Assembly: GCA_050247255.1 (NCBI GenBank)
Contig: JBFWUM010000012.1
Location: 22,908 to 86,907 of the forward strand
Length of the DNA stretch: 64,000 nucleotides
DNA from: JBFWUM01 sp050247255
Lineage (GTDB): Bacteria; Acidobacteriota; Vicinamibacteria; Vicinamibacterales; UBA2999
Direction: 5' to 3'
Positions 27,107-36,627 of this stretch are shown here, in pieces (position 1 is the stretch's first letter; every line of letters starts with the position of its first letter). The notes under the pieces were generated by a model, which saw only the letters and a program-made list of their open reading frames with translations, was not told where the DNA came from and made no database searches. The translations under genes were made by a program, and so were the position numbers.

Positions 27107-30100
27107 CTAGTCGATGAAGAGGAACTCGTTCGAGCTGATGAGCGCCCAGGCAAACGACCGCAGCGGCGAGTCGGGCAGCCGCTTCGGCGCGTCCTTCGCG
27201 TCCGTGCCGTCGGCCCCCTGCTCGGCCTGCGGCACCGGCGGCGGCGTGTCCGCCTGCGGCGGCTTGTCGATGAACGCCATCGACACCGAGAGCTCCTCGG
27301 GCGTCGGCCGGCGCTGGTAGATCCGCTCGAAGGCCTGCGTCACCTTCGCCTGCGGGGTCCCGGCCGTCTCGAGCGAGTCGGCGATGCGATCGGCCTGCCG
27401 CTGCACCAGGGCGCTGTTCAGGAAGAACAGCCGCTGCTGCGGCACGTTGGTCGTGTAGCGCTTCTCCGTCGAGATGGTCGCAGTCGGCAGGTCGAAGGTG
27501 GCGTGGAAGTCGGCCGGATACATCCGGCTCACCTTCGCGTAGACCGCGCGCCGCTTCATCTTGTCGTCGAGGTCCGCCGACGGCCCGCCGATGCCGGAGA
27601 GGTCGAGCTCGCCTGACGTCTGGAGCAGCAGGTCCCAGACGCCTTCCGAGTCGATCCGCTGCCGGTTCGCGCGCCAGTAGAGCGTGTTGCTCGGGTCGCG
27701 GCCGACGTTGGCGGCGATCGGCGCGGCGCTGAGCTGGTAGGTCCGGGACATCAGGATGTCCTTGTGCAGCTTCTTGAACGACCGGCCGTCGGCGATGAAC
27801 TTCGCGGCCAGGAAGTCGAGCAGCTCCGGGTGGGTCGGCCGGTCGCCGGCCATCCCGAAGTTGCTCGGCGTGTCGACGATGCCGCGGCCGAAGTGCCAGC
27901 GCCAGACGCGGTTGACGATGACCCGCGCCGAGATCGGGTGGGCGATGATGTCCTCGGCGAGCTGCAACCGGCCGCTGCCCTCGGTATAGACCTTCGCCTG
28001 GCCGCGGTTGAGGATCGACGGGAACCCTCGCGGCGCGTCGACGCCGAAGGTGTAGGGGTTGCCGCGCGTGAACACCTTGAGGTCCGACGGCTGCTCCGCC
28101 TCGCCGATGCCGTAGATGGCCGGCGGCCGCGGCGGCATCGCCTTGCGGAACGCCTCGATGTCGGCGCGCTGCCTGTCGATGTGCAGCCTGAAGTCGGCCG
28201 ACAGCCGCCGTTCGAGCGCGCCGCCCGTCAGTTTGAGCACCCCGGGCACCGGCCGCGCGTTGTCGTCCATGTCCTCGGCGGTCGCCTCGGGCACGTCGCG
28301 GTCGAACACGTCGCGCCACAGCAGCTGCTCTTCGCGGTCGAGGCTCTTCAGGTCGATCTGGTAGTTGTTCAACCGGCGTTTCTTGCCGTTCGGCAGCGGA
28401 TCGGCCGGGTCCTTGTCGTCCTTGACCGATGCCAGCAGGATCTCGTTCTCCTTCGAGAGCTTGAGGTACTTCTCGTTGACCTCCGCGACCGTGGCGACGA
28501 ACTCGGCCGCCAGCTTCTTCGCCTGCTCCTCGGTGCCGCCGAGCGACACCATCTCCTGCCAGGTCTTGAGCGCCGAGTAGTTGTCCGGCCGCTTCTTGAG
28601 GAAGCGTTCCCAGCGCCGCAGCAGCTCCGGATCCAGCTTCGCCTCCTCGGCGATGTCCTCGACGGTCGCCTTCTTCTCCTTGCCGAGCTTCCAGGCCGCC
28701 ACCATGTACGCCTCGGCCTGCGAGAACAGGACCTGCGCGTAGACGTCGGAGGCGTCCTCGAGGAACTGGCGCAGGTCGGCCTGCTTCTTCTCGAGGACCT
28801 TGTTCTCCTTCTCCCATTCGTCGGCGACCGACTTCGGCACCCGCGGGTACGACTTGAAGTTCGAGCTGGCGAAGATGCTCGCCATCCCGTAGTAGTCCTT
28901 CGAGTAGATGGCGTCGTACTTGTGGTCGTGGCAGCGGGCGCAGCCCACGGTGACGCCCATGAAGGCCTTGCTGGTGACGTCGACCTTGTCGTGCCACTCG
29001 TCGGCGCGTTCGATCGGCGCCGGACTGGCCTGGAAGATCCAGATGCCGTTGCCGTGGAAGCCGAGCGCCGGCAGGTGCGAGTCGCGGATCCGGTCCGGCA
29101 GCAGATCGGCGGCCAGCTGCGCCTTGACGAACATGTCGTACGGCATGTCGTCGTTGAGCGCGCGGATCAGCCAGTCGCGATACAGGTAGGCGAACGGATA
29201 CTTCTCGGTGCGGTCCGGGCGACCGCCGACGTTGTAGTCCTCTTCGCCGTAGCGGGCGACGTCCATCCAGTGGCGGGCCCAGCGCTCTCCGTAGCGCGGA
29301 GACGCCAGCAGCCGGTCGACGACCTTCTCCCAGGCGTCGGGGCTCTGGTCGTTCTCGAAGGCCTGCACCTCCTCGTAGGTCGGCATCAGGCCGGTCAGGT
29401 CATACGTGACGCGCCGCAGCAGCGTGCGGCGGTCGGCCGTCGTCGTCGGCTTCAGGCCCTCCTTCTCGAGCCGGGCCAGCACGAACCGGTCGATGTCGGT
29501 GATCGGCCAGGCGGCGTCCTTGACCGCCGGCGGCTGGTGCGTGCCGAGCAGCTGCACCGACCAGAGGTTCTTCTGCTCGTCCGAATAGGTCTTCTGCGGG
29601 GTCGTGTCGACCGGCCAGTAGGCGCCGTCCTTCACCCAGGTGACGAAGAAGGCGATCTGCTCCTCGGTCAGCCGCGTGCCCCCCTTGGGCATCCGCAGCG
29701 TGCCGCTGTGCTTGAGCGCGGCGATGATCAGGCTGCGATCCGGGTCACCGGGAACGATCGCCGGCCCCGACGCGCCGCCCTCGAGCAACCCGGCGCGCGA
29801 ATCGAGCCGCAGCCCGCCGCTCTTCTGCGCGCCGTGGCAGGCGAAGCACTGCTGCGCGAGCACCGGACGGATGTGCGTCTCGAACTGATCGCTCAGCACC
29901 GCCTCGGGCTTGGTGCCGGCCTGCACCTCGGGCCACGCGGCCCCGTCCGCGATCCACGCCTCGAGACCGGCGATGGTCGCATCGCTCAACTTGTCGGCGC
30001 CGAGCGGCATCTTCAGCGCCGTCGTGTGCCTGAGCGCGGTGATCAGCAGGCTCTTCGACGGATCGCCGGGCACGATGGCCGGGCCCGACTTGCCGCCGGT

Positions 30101-30334
30101 CAGCAGGCCCTCGCGCGAATCGAGCCGGAGCCCGCCCATCGCCGTCGGGCCGTGACAGCTCGAGCAGCTCTGGGCCAGGACCGGGCGGACGTTCTTTTCG
30201 AAGAACTCCGTCTGTGTCGGCGTCGGTGCCGGTGCAGCCGTCGCCCCCTGCGACGACTGTGCGGTGAGCGCCCCGGTGTAGACGAACAGCGCCAGCGGCA
30301 GCAGTGCCGCCAGCGCAGTGAGAAACCGTGTCAT
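27107..30334 (-). CDS. PSD1 and planctomycete cytochrome C domain protein (DUF1549/DUF1553)
   Basis: The 1075-residue protein has a signal peptide and two N-terminal planctomycete-type cytochrome motifs, CSSCHGPTAMGGLRLDS and CFACHGAQKSGGLRLDS. A DUF1549 domain follows with another haem-like motif, CARCHDHKYD, then a DUF1553 domain (about residues 790-1060). It is thus a multi-haem periplasmic protein, probably redox active. It is the usual partner of DUF1501 and is followed by it after 10 bases. The role is unknown; here it probably takes part in the first, extracytoplasmic attack on the compound taken up by the TonB receptor 19 bases upstream. Confidence 0.93.
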   Translation of the reverse strand: MTRFLTALAALLPLALFVYTGALTAQSSQGATAAPAPTPTQTEFFEKNVRPVLAQSCSSCHGPTAMGGLRLDSREGLLTGGKSGPAIVPGDPSKSLLITALRHTTALKMPLGADKLSDATIAGLEAWIADGAAWPEVQAGTKPEAVLSDQFETHIRPVLAQQCFACHGAQKSGGLRLDSRAGLLEGGASGPAIVPGDPDRSLIIAALKHSGTLRMPKGGTRLTEEQIAFFVTWVKDGAYWPVDTTPQKTYSDEQKNLWSVQLLGTHQPPAVKDAAWPITDIDRFVLARLEKEGLKPTTTADRRTLLRRVTYDLTGLMPTYEEVQAFENDQSPDAWEKVVDRLLASPRYGERWARHWMDVARYGEEDYNVGGRPDRTEKYPFAYLYRDWLIRALNDDMPYDMFVKAQLAADLLPDRIRDSHLPALGFHGNGIWIFQASPAPIERADEWHDKVDVTSKAFMGVTVGCARCHDHKYDAIYSKDYYGMASIFASSNFKSYPRVPKSVADEWEKENKVLEKKQADLRQFLEDASDVYAQVLFSQAEAYMVAAWKLGKEKKATVEDIAEEAKLDPELLRRWERFLKKRPDNYSALKTWQEMVSLGGTEEQAKKLAAEFVATVAEVNEKYLKLSKENEILLASVKDDKDPADPLPNGKKRRLNNYQIDLKSLDREEQLLWRDVFDRDVPEATAEDMDDNARPVPGVLKLTGGALERRLSADFRLHIDRQRADIEAFRKAMPPRPPAIYGIGEAEQPSDLKVFTRGNPYTFGVDAPRGFPSILNRGQAKVYTEGSGRLQLAEDIIAHPISARVIVNRVWRWHFGRGIVDTPSNFGMAGDRPTHPELLDFLAAKFIADGRSFKKLHKDILMSRTYQLSAAPIAANVGRDPSNTLYWRANRQRIDSEGVWDLLLQTSGELDLSGIGGPSADLDDKMKRRAVYAKVSRMYPADFHATFDLPTATISTEKRYTTNVPQQRLFFLNSALVQRQADRIADSLETAGTPQAKVTQAFERIYQRRPTPEELSVSMAFIDKPPQADTPPPVPQAEQGADGTDAKDAPKRLPDSPLRSFAWALISSNEFLFID

Positions 30335-30353
30335 CCGATGCTCCCCCTTGTCC

Positions 30354-33300
30354 CTAGAACTCGTAGCGAAGCGCGAACTGCATCACGCGGGCGGGCGCCG
30401 CCGCGGTGAACTGGCCGAAGGTCGCCGGCGAGTTGGCGTCGAGCGAGATGCGCGTGAAGTTCACGTTGTTGAAGGCGTTGAACGCCTCGGCCCGGAACTG
30501 AATCCGGTGGCGGTTCGGCAGCGTCACCGACTTGGTCAGCGAGATGTCGGCGTTGACGTAGTCGTCGAGCCGCACCGCGGCGCGGGTGCCGACCTCGCCC
30601 GGCAGCATCGGCAGCCAGTTGGCCGCCGCCTCCTGCGGGTCGGCGAAGATGCCCGGCTGCCCGTTCGCGTTCATCTGCACCTGCGCCTCCTCGTCACCGG
30701 TGGCGTAGGCGAGCGTCGTGAACGAGAAGTTGGTCGGCCACAGGCCGCTGTAGGCAACCGCCGACGGCAGCGCCGAGCGGTAGCGGAAGATCGTCGACAG
30801 CTGCCAGCCGCCGACCAGCCCGTCGAGGATCGGGCCGGCGTTGCCGAGCAGCGGCTTGCCGCGGCCGAACGGCAGCTCGAGCAGGACGTTGCTGTTGATG
30901 TTGTGGCGGACGTCGAAGTCCGAGTCCCCGTAGAACGAGTCGAGGTCGTACGGGTTCAGCATCAGGCCGCCGGCGCTGCCGCCGCCCGATTCGGGGGCGC
31001 CACCGTTGTCCATCGCGTGCGCCAGTGTGTAGTTGACGTCGAACGAGACACCGGCGCTGAACGATTTGCGCAGCGACACCAGCAGCGCGTTGAAGTTCGA
31101 GTAGCCGGCGTTGGTCCACATCGACATGCCGCTGCTCTGCGTCGGATACATCGTGTAGCAGCCGGTGGCGATGATGCAGTTGGGGTACGCCGCCGACTTC
31201 ACCCGGTCGATGGCGTGTACCGCGTCGGCGTCCGAGCCGCCGAACTGCCCCCAGATCAGGTCGTAGTAGTTCGCCGTCGCGCTGCCGGAGAAGAACATGT
31301 TGGCCAGCGCCGGCGCCTGGTTCTCGATCCACGGGATCGGCGTCACCAGCGACGGGTTGGCGCGGACCTGTGCCGGCGTGATGCCGGCGTCGTGGACGGC
31401 GCGGATGGCGTGCGCCATCTCCTTCCAGGTCTGCCCGGAGGCCTGGTCCTTGAACAGAATCGACCAGCCGCCGGCGTCGGTCTGCATCAGCAGGTCACGC
31501 GACCAACGCCCCATGTAACCGACCTCCGCCGACAGCCCGCCGCGCAGCTCGCGCGCTACCGAGACGTTGGCGTTGAACGAATACGGCGCGTGCAGCGTCG
31601 AGTCGATGCCCATGTAGTTGCCGCCGATGAAGTTGACCTCCGGCGGCGTGAACGGGAAGGCGTGGACGGTAGCCGCGGGAATCAGCGGCGTCGTCCCGCT
31701 GTAGCGCGTGCCGGTGGTGAAGTTCACCGACGACGACCGCACCACCTCCGACAGGCCGAACGAGGCGCTGTTGTCGAACTGCGTCACCAGGTCGCTGCCG
31801 AAGCGGTCGTAGGTCAGTCCGGCGCCGGCGCGGATGACGCCGCCGCTGCCGGTCAGCTTCGAGAGAAACCCGCCTTCCGGCGTGTAGGCGATGGCCACGC
31901 GCGGGGCAAAGTTGTTGTGATCCGCGCCGTACCAGCTGGCCTTGCCATTCGCGGGGCCGATGAAGTCGTACGACAGCAGGCTGTTGGTCATCTGGTTCAT
32001 CGGCAGGCCGGCATCCATCGCCGCCAGCCGCTCCTGCCAGAACTCCTGCAACGGGAAGGTCGGCGCCACCTGCAGCCCGCTGGTCTCGTAGGGCACGCCG
32101 AGGTTGACGTAGCGCACGCCGTAGGTCAGCGTCAGGTTCGGCGTCATGCGCCAGTTGTCGCCGAAGTAGAGCTCGAACTCGTTGCTGGCAAACGTCCGCG
32201 TCGTCGGCTCGCCGATGGCCAGCGGGTTGCCGAGCCCGTCGTAGCTGTAGGTCATCGAGGCGCCGGTGACGATGCCGAACAGGTCGAGGAACGCCCGGCT
32301 CACCGAGTTCGCGTCCGCCAGCCGGATGCCCGGGCCGTAGGTGGCCGCCAGGTAGTTGTTGGCGAGCGCGGTGATGTCCGAGCCGAGGCCGAGCAGCGAG
32401 CCGCGATTGATCGAGATGCTCGGGAAGGCGTTGCTGTAGTTCGTCCGCGTGTTGCGGATGAACCGCAGGTTGCCGCCCATCGTCATCGTGTGCGTCCCCT
32501 TGGTCCAGGTGAGGTCGTTGACGATGTTGTAGGTCGGTGCCTCGCGCTCGAACGGCCGCGTGTAGTCGTTGAGGGCGGCGACGCTGTCCATCGAGAACGA
32601 CGGGCCGACCTGGCCGGTCTGCGACAGCCGGACGTTGGTCAGGCCGAAGTTCGTGACGTTGACCAGGTTCGAGGCGAGGACGCCGGTGTAGGCAGCCGAG
32701 ACGCCATAGCTCTTGTTGAGCGCCACCGACGCCGCGTCCTGGCCGGGGAACTGCGCCAGCACGCGATCCTCGGAGTTATCGGCGAACGTCGCGCGCACCG
32801 AGAGGTTGTGCGCGCTCTGGTTGTCGAGCTTGACGTCGAACTTCATCACGTAGGCGCGGTTGTCGAGCGTCAGCGGCGCGTTGAAGCGGTAACCGGCGAA
32901 ATTGAGGCCGACGTCACGGCCGAGCGAGGGATCGTTCCCTTCCGGCAGCGCGTTGAGAATCGCCAGCATCGCCGGGTTGACGCCGAGCCCGAGTGGGTCA
33001 ATGGCCTTGATGGCGTCCGGACCGAGGGCGTAGGTCTGACCGTTGGTGGCGCGGGCCATGATGATCCCCTGCCGCAGCGTGTCGGAGCCGACGTTGCGCG
33101 TCTCGCCACGGGCGCTGTCGTCGGTGCGCCGCTCGAAATTGCCGAAGAAGAAGACGCGGTCGCGCACAATCGGGCCGCCGAGCGACACGCCGTACTGGTT
33201 GCGCTTGAGCTGCTCCTTCGGGATGCCCGCACGGTTGTTGAACCAGGTGTTCGAGGAGAACTTCGTGTCGCGGTTGTACTCGTAGCCCGACCCGTGGAAC

Positions 33301-34067
33301 TGATTGGTGCCGCTCTTGGTGACCAGCGATACCTGGCCGCCGGAGCTGCGTCCCTGGTTGGCGTTCTGCCCGCCGACGGTGACGCGGAACTCCTGCACAG
33401 AATCGAGCGGCACCGGCAGCACGGCGTTGAACCCGCTCTCGCGCTGCTGGCCGGTGTTCAGGCCGCCCTGCTGGCCGTTGCCATCCGCGGCCTGGAGGCC
33501 TGCGGTCTGGTTGTCGTTGATGTCGACGCCGTCGAGGGTGATGTTGTTCTGGTCGCGGCGCGCGCCGACCACTTCGCCGGTCGGCGTCACCCCGGGCTGC
33601 AGGCTGAGCAGCTCGACGACGTTGCGCGTCAGCAGCGGCAGCGCCCGCACCTGCAGTTCGTTGAAGGCGTTGCCGACCGAGGCGTCGACCGTGTTGATCG
33701 TCTGGATCGTCGCCTCGACGCTGACCGTTTCCGCCAGGCCGGCGAGCTCGAGCCGCACGTCGGCGGTCGCCGGCGTGTTCACCTGCAGCGTGACCGCACT
33801 CGACGCGGTCTGGAAGCCCTGCAGCTCCGCTGTCAGCGTATAGGTCCCGGGCGGCACCTGGAGGAACTGGTAGTTGCCCGTTTCGTCGGTGTAGACCGTG
33901 CGCGAGAACGACGTCTGCTCGTTGACGAGCGTCAGCGTCACGCCCGGGATGGCGGCGGCCTGCGCATCGCCAACCTTGCCTCTCAGCGAGGAAGTGGCCT
34001 GCGCGAACGCCGACACCGTGATCGACAGGACAACGGCGGCGAGTACAAGGATCCGGCTGCGGTGCAT
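30354..34067 (-). CDS. TonB-dependent outer-membrane receptor with carboxypeptidase-regulatory-like N-domain
   Basis: The ATG at 34067 starts a signal peptide (MHRSRILVLAAVVLSITVSA) in a 1237-residue protein. An Ig-like carboxypeptidase-regulatory domain (about residues 30-110) precedes the plug (PLLTRNVVELLSLQPGV, then NITLDGVDINDNQ). A long 22-strand-type barrel ends in ALRYEF, with the terminal Phe of outer-membrane proteins. This SusC-like form is typical of Acidobacteria. It heads an eleven-gene operon that ends with allophanate hydrolase, so its ligand is probably the nitrogenous substrate of that operon. A -24/-12 promoter and three dyads lie upstream. Confidence 0.94.
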   Translation of the reverse strand: MHRSRILVLAAVVLSITVSAFAQATSSLRGKVGDAQAAAIPGVTLTLVNEQTSFSRTVYTDETGNYQFLQVPPGTYTLTAELQGFQTASSAVTLQVNTPATADVRLELAGLAETVSVEATIQTINTVDASVGNAFNELQVRALPLLTRNVVELLSLQPGVTPTGEVVGARRDQNNITLDGVDINDNQTAGLQAADGNGQQGGLNTGQQRESGFNAVLPVPLDSVQEFRVTVGGQNANQGRSSGGQVSLVTKSGTNQFHGSGYEYNRDTKFSSNTWFNNRAGIPKEQLKRNQYGVSLGGPIVRDRVFFFGNFERRTDDSARGETRNVGSDTLRQGIIMARATNGQTYALGPDAIKAIDPLGLGVNPAMLAILNALPEGNDPSLGRDVGLNFAGYRFNAPLTLDNRAYVMKFDVKLDNQSAHNLSVRATFADNSEDRVLAQFPGQDAASVALNKSYGVSAAYTGVLASNLVNVTNFGLTNVRLSQTGQVGPSFSMDSVAALNDYTRPFEREAPTYNIVNDLTWTKGTHTMTMGGNLRFIRNTRTNYSNAFPSISINRGSLLGLGSDITALANNYLAATYGPGIRLADANSVSRAFLDLFGIVTGASMTYSYDGLGNPLAIGEPTTRTFASNEFELYFGDNWRMTPNLTLTYGVRYVNLGVPYETSGLQVAPTFPLQEFWQERLAAMDAGLPMNQMTNSLLSYDFIGPANGKASWYGADHNNFAPRVAIAYTPEGGFLSKLTGSGGVIRAGAGLTYDRFGSDLVTQFDNSASFGLSEVVRSSSVNFTTGTRYSGTTPLIPAATVHAFPFTPPEVNFIGGNYMGIDSTLHAPYSFNANVSVARELRGGLSAEVGYMGRWSRDLLMQTDAGGWSILFKDQASGQTWKEMAHAIRAVHDAGITPAQVRANPSLVTPIPWIENQAPALANMFFSGSATANYYDLIWGQFGGSDADAVHAIDRVKSAAYPNCIIATGCYTMYPTQSSGMSMWTNAGYSNFNALLVSLRKSFSAGVSFDVNYTLAHAMDNGGAPESGGGSAGGLMLNPYDLDSFYGDSDFDVRHNINSNVLLELPFGRGKPLLGNAGPILDGLVGGWQLSTIFRYRSALPSAVAYSGLWPTNFSFTTLAYATGDEEAQVQMNANGQPGIFADPQEAAANWLPMLPGEVGTRAAVRLDDYVNADISLTKSVTLPNRHRIQFRAEAFNAFNNVNFTRISLDANSPATFGQFTAAAPARVMQFALRYEF

Positions 34068-34135
34068 CGAGAGGAACCTCCGAAATAGCAAAACGGCGAA
34101 TGGACGGATGCCAGTCCGCGGATGCCGGCGTGTGG

Positions 34136-34151
34136 TGCAAGCGAAATGCCC
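34136..34151 (-). promoter_or_regulatory. Putative sigma-54 promoter of the TonB-guanidine operon
   Basis: The minus strand reads GGGCATTTCGCTTGCA, with GGCA and TTGCA at the RpoN spacing. It lies about 70 bases before the receptor ATG. The CGCTTGC core is identical to that of the promoter of the sigma-54 activator. Confidence 0.6.
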
Positions 34152-34241
34152 CGCGTCGCACACGCGCCCGTGGCCGGATAAGTCGTTGTCGCAACGACGG
34201 TTGTCGCGCGGCGCGCCCGCGCGATCGAAGCCTGCGCGTGC

Positions 34242-34255
34242 GAACACAAATGTTC
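34242..34255. promoter_or_regulatory. Putative activator-binding dyad (UAS)
   Basis: GAACA-CAAA-TGTTC is a perfect dyad, extended by one more pair (C/G). It lies about 90 bases upstream of the -24 element of the receptor promoter. The same half-sites recur at 49304-49317. Confidence 0.55.
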
Positions 34256-34271
34256 GTCGGCGCGGCGAACG

Positions 34272-34285
34272 ACACATCGATGTTG
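34272..34285. promoter_or_regulatory. Putative degenerate UAS dyad
   Basis: ACACA-TCGA-TGTTG keeps the ACA and TGT half-site cores at the same four-base spacing, 17 bases from the perfect dyad at 34242-34255. Confidence 0.3.
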
Positions 34286-34357
34286 GAATTCGATCTCGCG
34301 CGGACGGCGGCGGCGGCGACGGCGACGCGCGGCGATGCGGTATCTGCCGGCGGCGAC

Positions 34358-34371
34358 GGACACTTCTGTCG
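34358..34371. promoter_or_regulatory. Putative UAS dyad
   Basis: GGACA-CTTC-TGTCG matches the repeated dyad with four-base spacing. It is about 210 bases upstream of the receptor promoter and 70 bases upstream of the DUF5916 ATG, so it could serve either gene. Confidence 0.4.
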
Positions 34372-34440
34372 ATGCGACGCGCGCGCGGGCACACATTCGT
34401 CTGTAGCCTGCGGTGCGCAGAGACGCGATACTGCGTCGCG

Positions 34441-36627
34441 ATGCGTCGTCATGCCCGCCGTGCCCTGACCCTCACACTCACCCTCGCCCTGACCGCGATC
34501 GCCTGCGCCGACGCGCTCGCCCAGTCGATGACCGTTCGCGCCGTCCGACTCGGCGAACCGCTGCGCATCGACGGCGCGCTCGACGAGCCGCTGTACCGCG
34601 AGACCGAGCCGATGACCGGGTTCGTCCAGATCGAGCCCGACGCCGGCGCCCGCGCCACCGAGCGCACCGATGCCTGGGTGGCCTTCGACGGCGGCTACGT
34701 CTACGTGAGCTTTCGCGTGTGGGACTCGCAGATGGATCGCCTGGTCGCGACCGAGATGCGCCGCGACAACGGCAACATCTGGTCGGGCAACGACATCGTC
34801 GTGTTCGTCTTCGACACGTTCAACGATCGGCGCAGCTCGATCTCGTTCACGGTGAATGCGATCGGCGGCCGCTCCGACGGGCAGGTGATCAACGAGCGGC
34901 AATACAACGCCGACTGGAACCCGGTATGGGCGCTCGAGACCGGCCGCTTCGACGGCGGCTGGACGCTGGAGGCGGCGCTCCCCTTCAAGTCGCTGCGCTA
35001 CCAGCCGGGGCCGGAACAGGTGTGGGGATTCAACGCCATGCGCGTGAAGCGCTCGCGCAACGAGACCTCGACGCTGTCGCCGGTGCCGCCGTCACAGGGC
35101 GCCCAGGGCGTCGAGCAGCCGGTCTTCGCCGCGCAGCTGCTCGGCATCGAGGCACCGCCGCAGGGGCCGGCCATCGACGTCAAGCCGTATGTCTCGTCTG
35201 CCCTGGCCAGCGGGCGCGACGGCCGCGCCGAGGCCGGCCTCGACGTCAAGTACGGGATCACCCGCAACCTGACGGCGGACGTCACGGTGAACACCGACTT
35301 CGCGCAGGTCGAGGCGGACCAGCAGCAGATCAACCTGACCCGCTTCAGCCTCTTCTTCCCGGAGAAGCGCGAGGTCTTCCTCGAGAACCAGGGCACGTTC
35401 TCGTTCGGCGGGGTCGCGGTCGGCAGCCTCAACGCCGGCCAGTCGGACGCGCCGATCCTCTTCTACAGCCGGCGCATCGGCCTGCACGAGGGACGGGAGG
35501 TGCCGATCCGCGGCGGCGCCCGGCTCACCGGCCGCGCCGGCCGCTACACCATCGGCGCCGTCAGCATCCAGTCCGACGACGAGCCGGTCGCCGGCGCCGC
35601 CGCGTCGCACGCCACCGTGGCCAGGCTCAAACGCGACGTGTTCGGCCGCAGCAGCATCGGGGTGATGGCGACGCGACGCGCCTCGGCGGGAGCCGACCAG
35701 CTCGCCTACGGCGTCGACGGCACGTTCGCCTTCTTCCAGAACCTGCAGCTGAACACCTACTGGGCCCGCACGGAGGCGGCGGCCGGCGTCAGCCGGCCCG
35801 ACAACACCAGCTACCGCGCGCAGCTCGAATACACCGGCGATCGCTACGGGCTGCAGATCGAGCGGCTTGGCATCGGCCGCGACTTCGCCCCGGAGGTCGG
35901 CTACGTCCGCCGCGCCGACATGTTCCGCAGCCTGGCGCAGGTGCGCGTCAGTCCGAGGGCCCGGGCCGGAAGCGCCATCCGCAAGTACGTCTACCAGGCG
36001 ACGCTCGACTACGTGGAGAACGGCGCCGGCACGCTCGAAACCCGCACCCGCAGCGCCGAGTTCGTCCTGGACTTCCGCAACGCCGACCGGCTGGGGGCGC
36101 TCTACACCAACAGCTACGAGTACCTGCCGCGGCCGTTTGCCATCGGCGGCGGCCTCACGCTGCCGACCGGCGAGTACGCGTTCGACACGGTGCGGCTCAA
36201 CTACAACATGGGCCAGCAGCGGGCGGTGTCGGCGAATCTGTCGCTGGAGCACGGCACGTTCTACAGCGGCCGCAAGACGTCGGTGAGCATCGCGCGCGGC
36301 CGCATCCCGGTCACGACGCAGATGTCGGTGGAGCCGACCTATTCCTACAACCGTGTCGCGCTGGCGGAGGGACGCTTCTCGACGCATCTGGCCGGCACCC
36401 GCGTCACCTACACCGCGACGCCGCTGATGTTCGTGAGCGCGCTCGTGCAGTACAACGCCGGCACCCGCACCACGTCGACCAACGCGCGCCTGCGCTGGGA
36501 ATATCAGCCGGGCAGCGAGCTGTTCGTCGTCTTCAACGAGGAACGCGAACAGCAGCGCACCGGCGTCCTGCCCGGCGCGGCGCATCGATCGTTCATCGTG
36601 AAAGTGAATCGGCTGTTCCGCTTCTGA
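34441..36627 (+). CDS. CBM9-like / DUF5916 outer-membrane protein
   Basis: The ATG at 34441 starts a signal peptide (MRRHARRALTLTLTLALTAIA) in a 728-residue protein. A carbohydrate-binding-module-9-like domain (about residues 35-235, with RIDGALDEPLY and SFRVWDSQ) precedes the DUF5916 beta-barrel (FPEKREVFLENQGTFSFGG). The end is VNRLFRF, an outer-membrane terminal Phe. Such proteins often sit next to TonB receptors in Acidobacteria and Bacteroidota; the function is unproven, perhaps a surface ligand-binding or channel protein. The last 38 codons and the downstream hairpin are duplicated at 52997. Confidence 0.88.
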   Translation: MRRHARRALTLTLTLALTAIACADALAQSMTVRAVRLGEPLRIDGALDEPLYRETEPMTGFVQIEPDAGARATERTDAWVAFDGGYVYVSFRVWDSQMDRLVATEMRRDNGNIWSGNDIVVFVFDTFNDRRSSISFTVNAIGGRSDGQVINERQYNADWNPVWALETGRFDGGWTLEAALPFKSLRYQPGPEQVWGFNAMRVKRSRNETSTLSPVPPSQGAQGVEQPVFAAQLLGIEAPPQGPAIDVKPYVSSALASGRDGRAEAGLDVKYGITRNLTADVTVNTDFAQVEADQQQINLTRFSLFFPEKREVFLENQGTFSFGGVAVGSLNAGQSDAPILFYSRRIGLHEGREVPIRGGARLTGRAGRYTIGAVSIQSDDEPVAGAAASHATVARLKRDVFGRSSIGVMATRRASAGADQLAYGVDGTFAFFQNLQLNTYWARTEAAAGVSRPDNTSYRAQLEYTGDRYGLQIERLGIGRDFAPEVGYVRRADMFRSLAQVRVSPRARAGSAIRKYVYQATLDYVENGAGTLETRTRSAEFVLDFRNADRLGALYTNSYEYLPRPFAIGGGLTLPTGEYAFDTVRLNYNMGQQRAVSANLSLEHGTFYSGRKTSVSIARGRIPVTTQMSVEPTYSYNRVALAEGRFSTHLAGTRVTYTATPLMFVSALVQYNAGTRTTSTNARLRWEYQPGSELFVVFNEEREQQRTGVLPGAAHRSFIVKVNRLFRF

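Larger units (their letters stand above)
34068..34440. other. Divergent regulatory region between TonB receptor 1 and the DUF5916 gene
   Basis: No gene is visible in these 373 bases; the long open frames through it are GC-driven extensions of the flanking genes. It holds a sigma-54 promoter toward the receptor (34136-34151) and three dyads (34242-34255, 34272-34285, 34358-34371). I see no matching -24/-12 element toward the DUF5916 gene. Confidence 0.6.

Noticed and set aside
27764..30409. An 881-codon plus-strand frame opposite the PSD1 gene
   Set aside because: It is a low-complexity shadow frame (long Arg/Val/Leu/Asp runs); the opposite strand encodes a well-recognised protein with haem motifs.
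30318..34088. A 1256-codon open frame on the plus strand antisense to TonB receptor 1
   Set aside because: It mirrors the receptor codons in GC-rich DNA, is Arg/His/Val-rich without any family pattern, and lies over a clear receptor gene.
34300..34440. A sigma-54 promoter toward the DUF5916 gene
   Set aside because: No GG-N10-GC pair with reasonable flanks could be found; the dyad at 34358 may belong to the receptor promoter.
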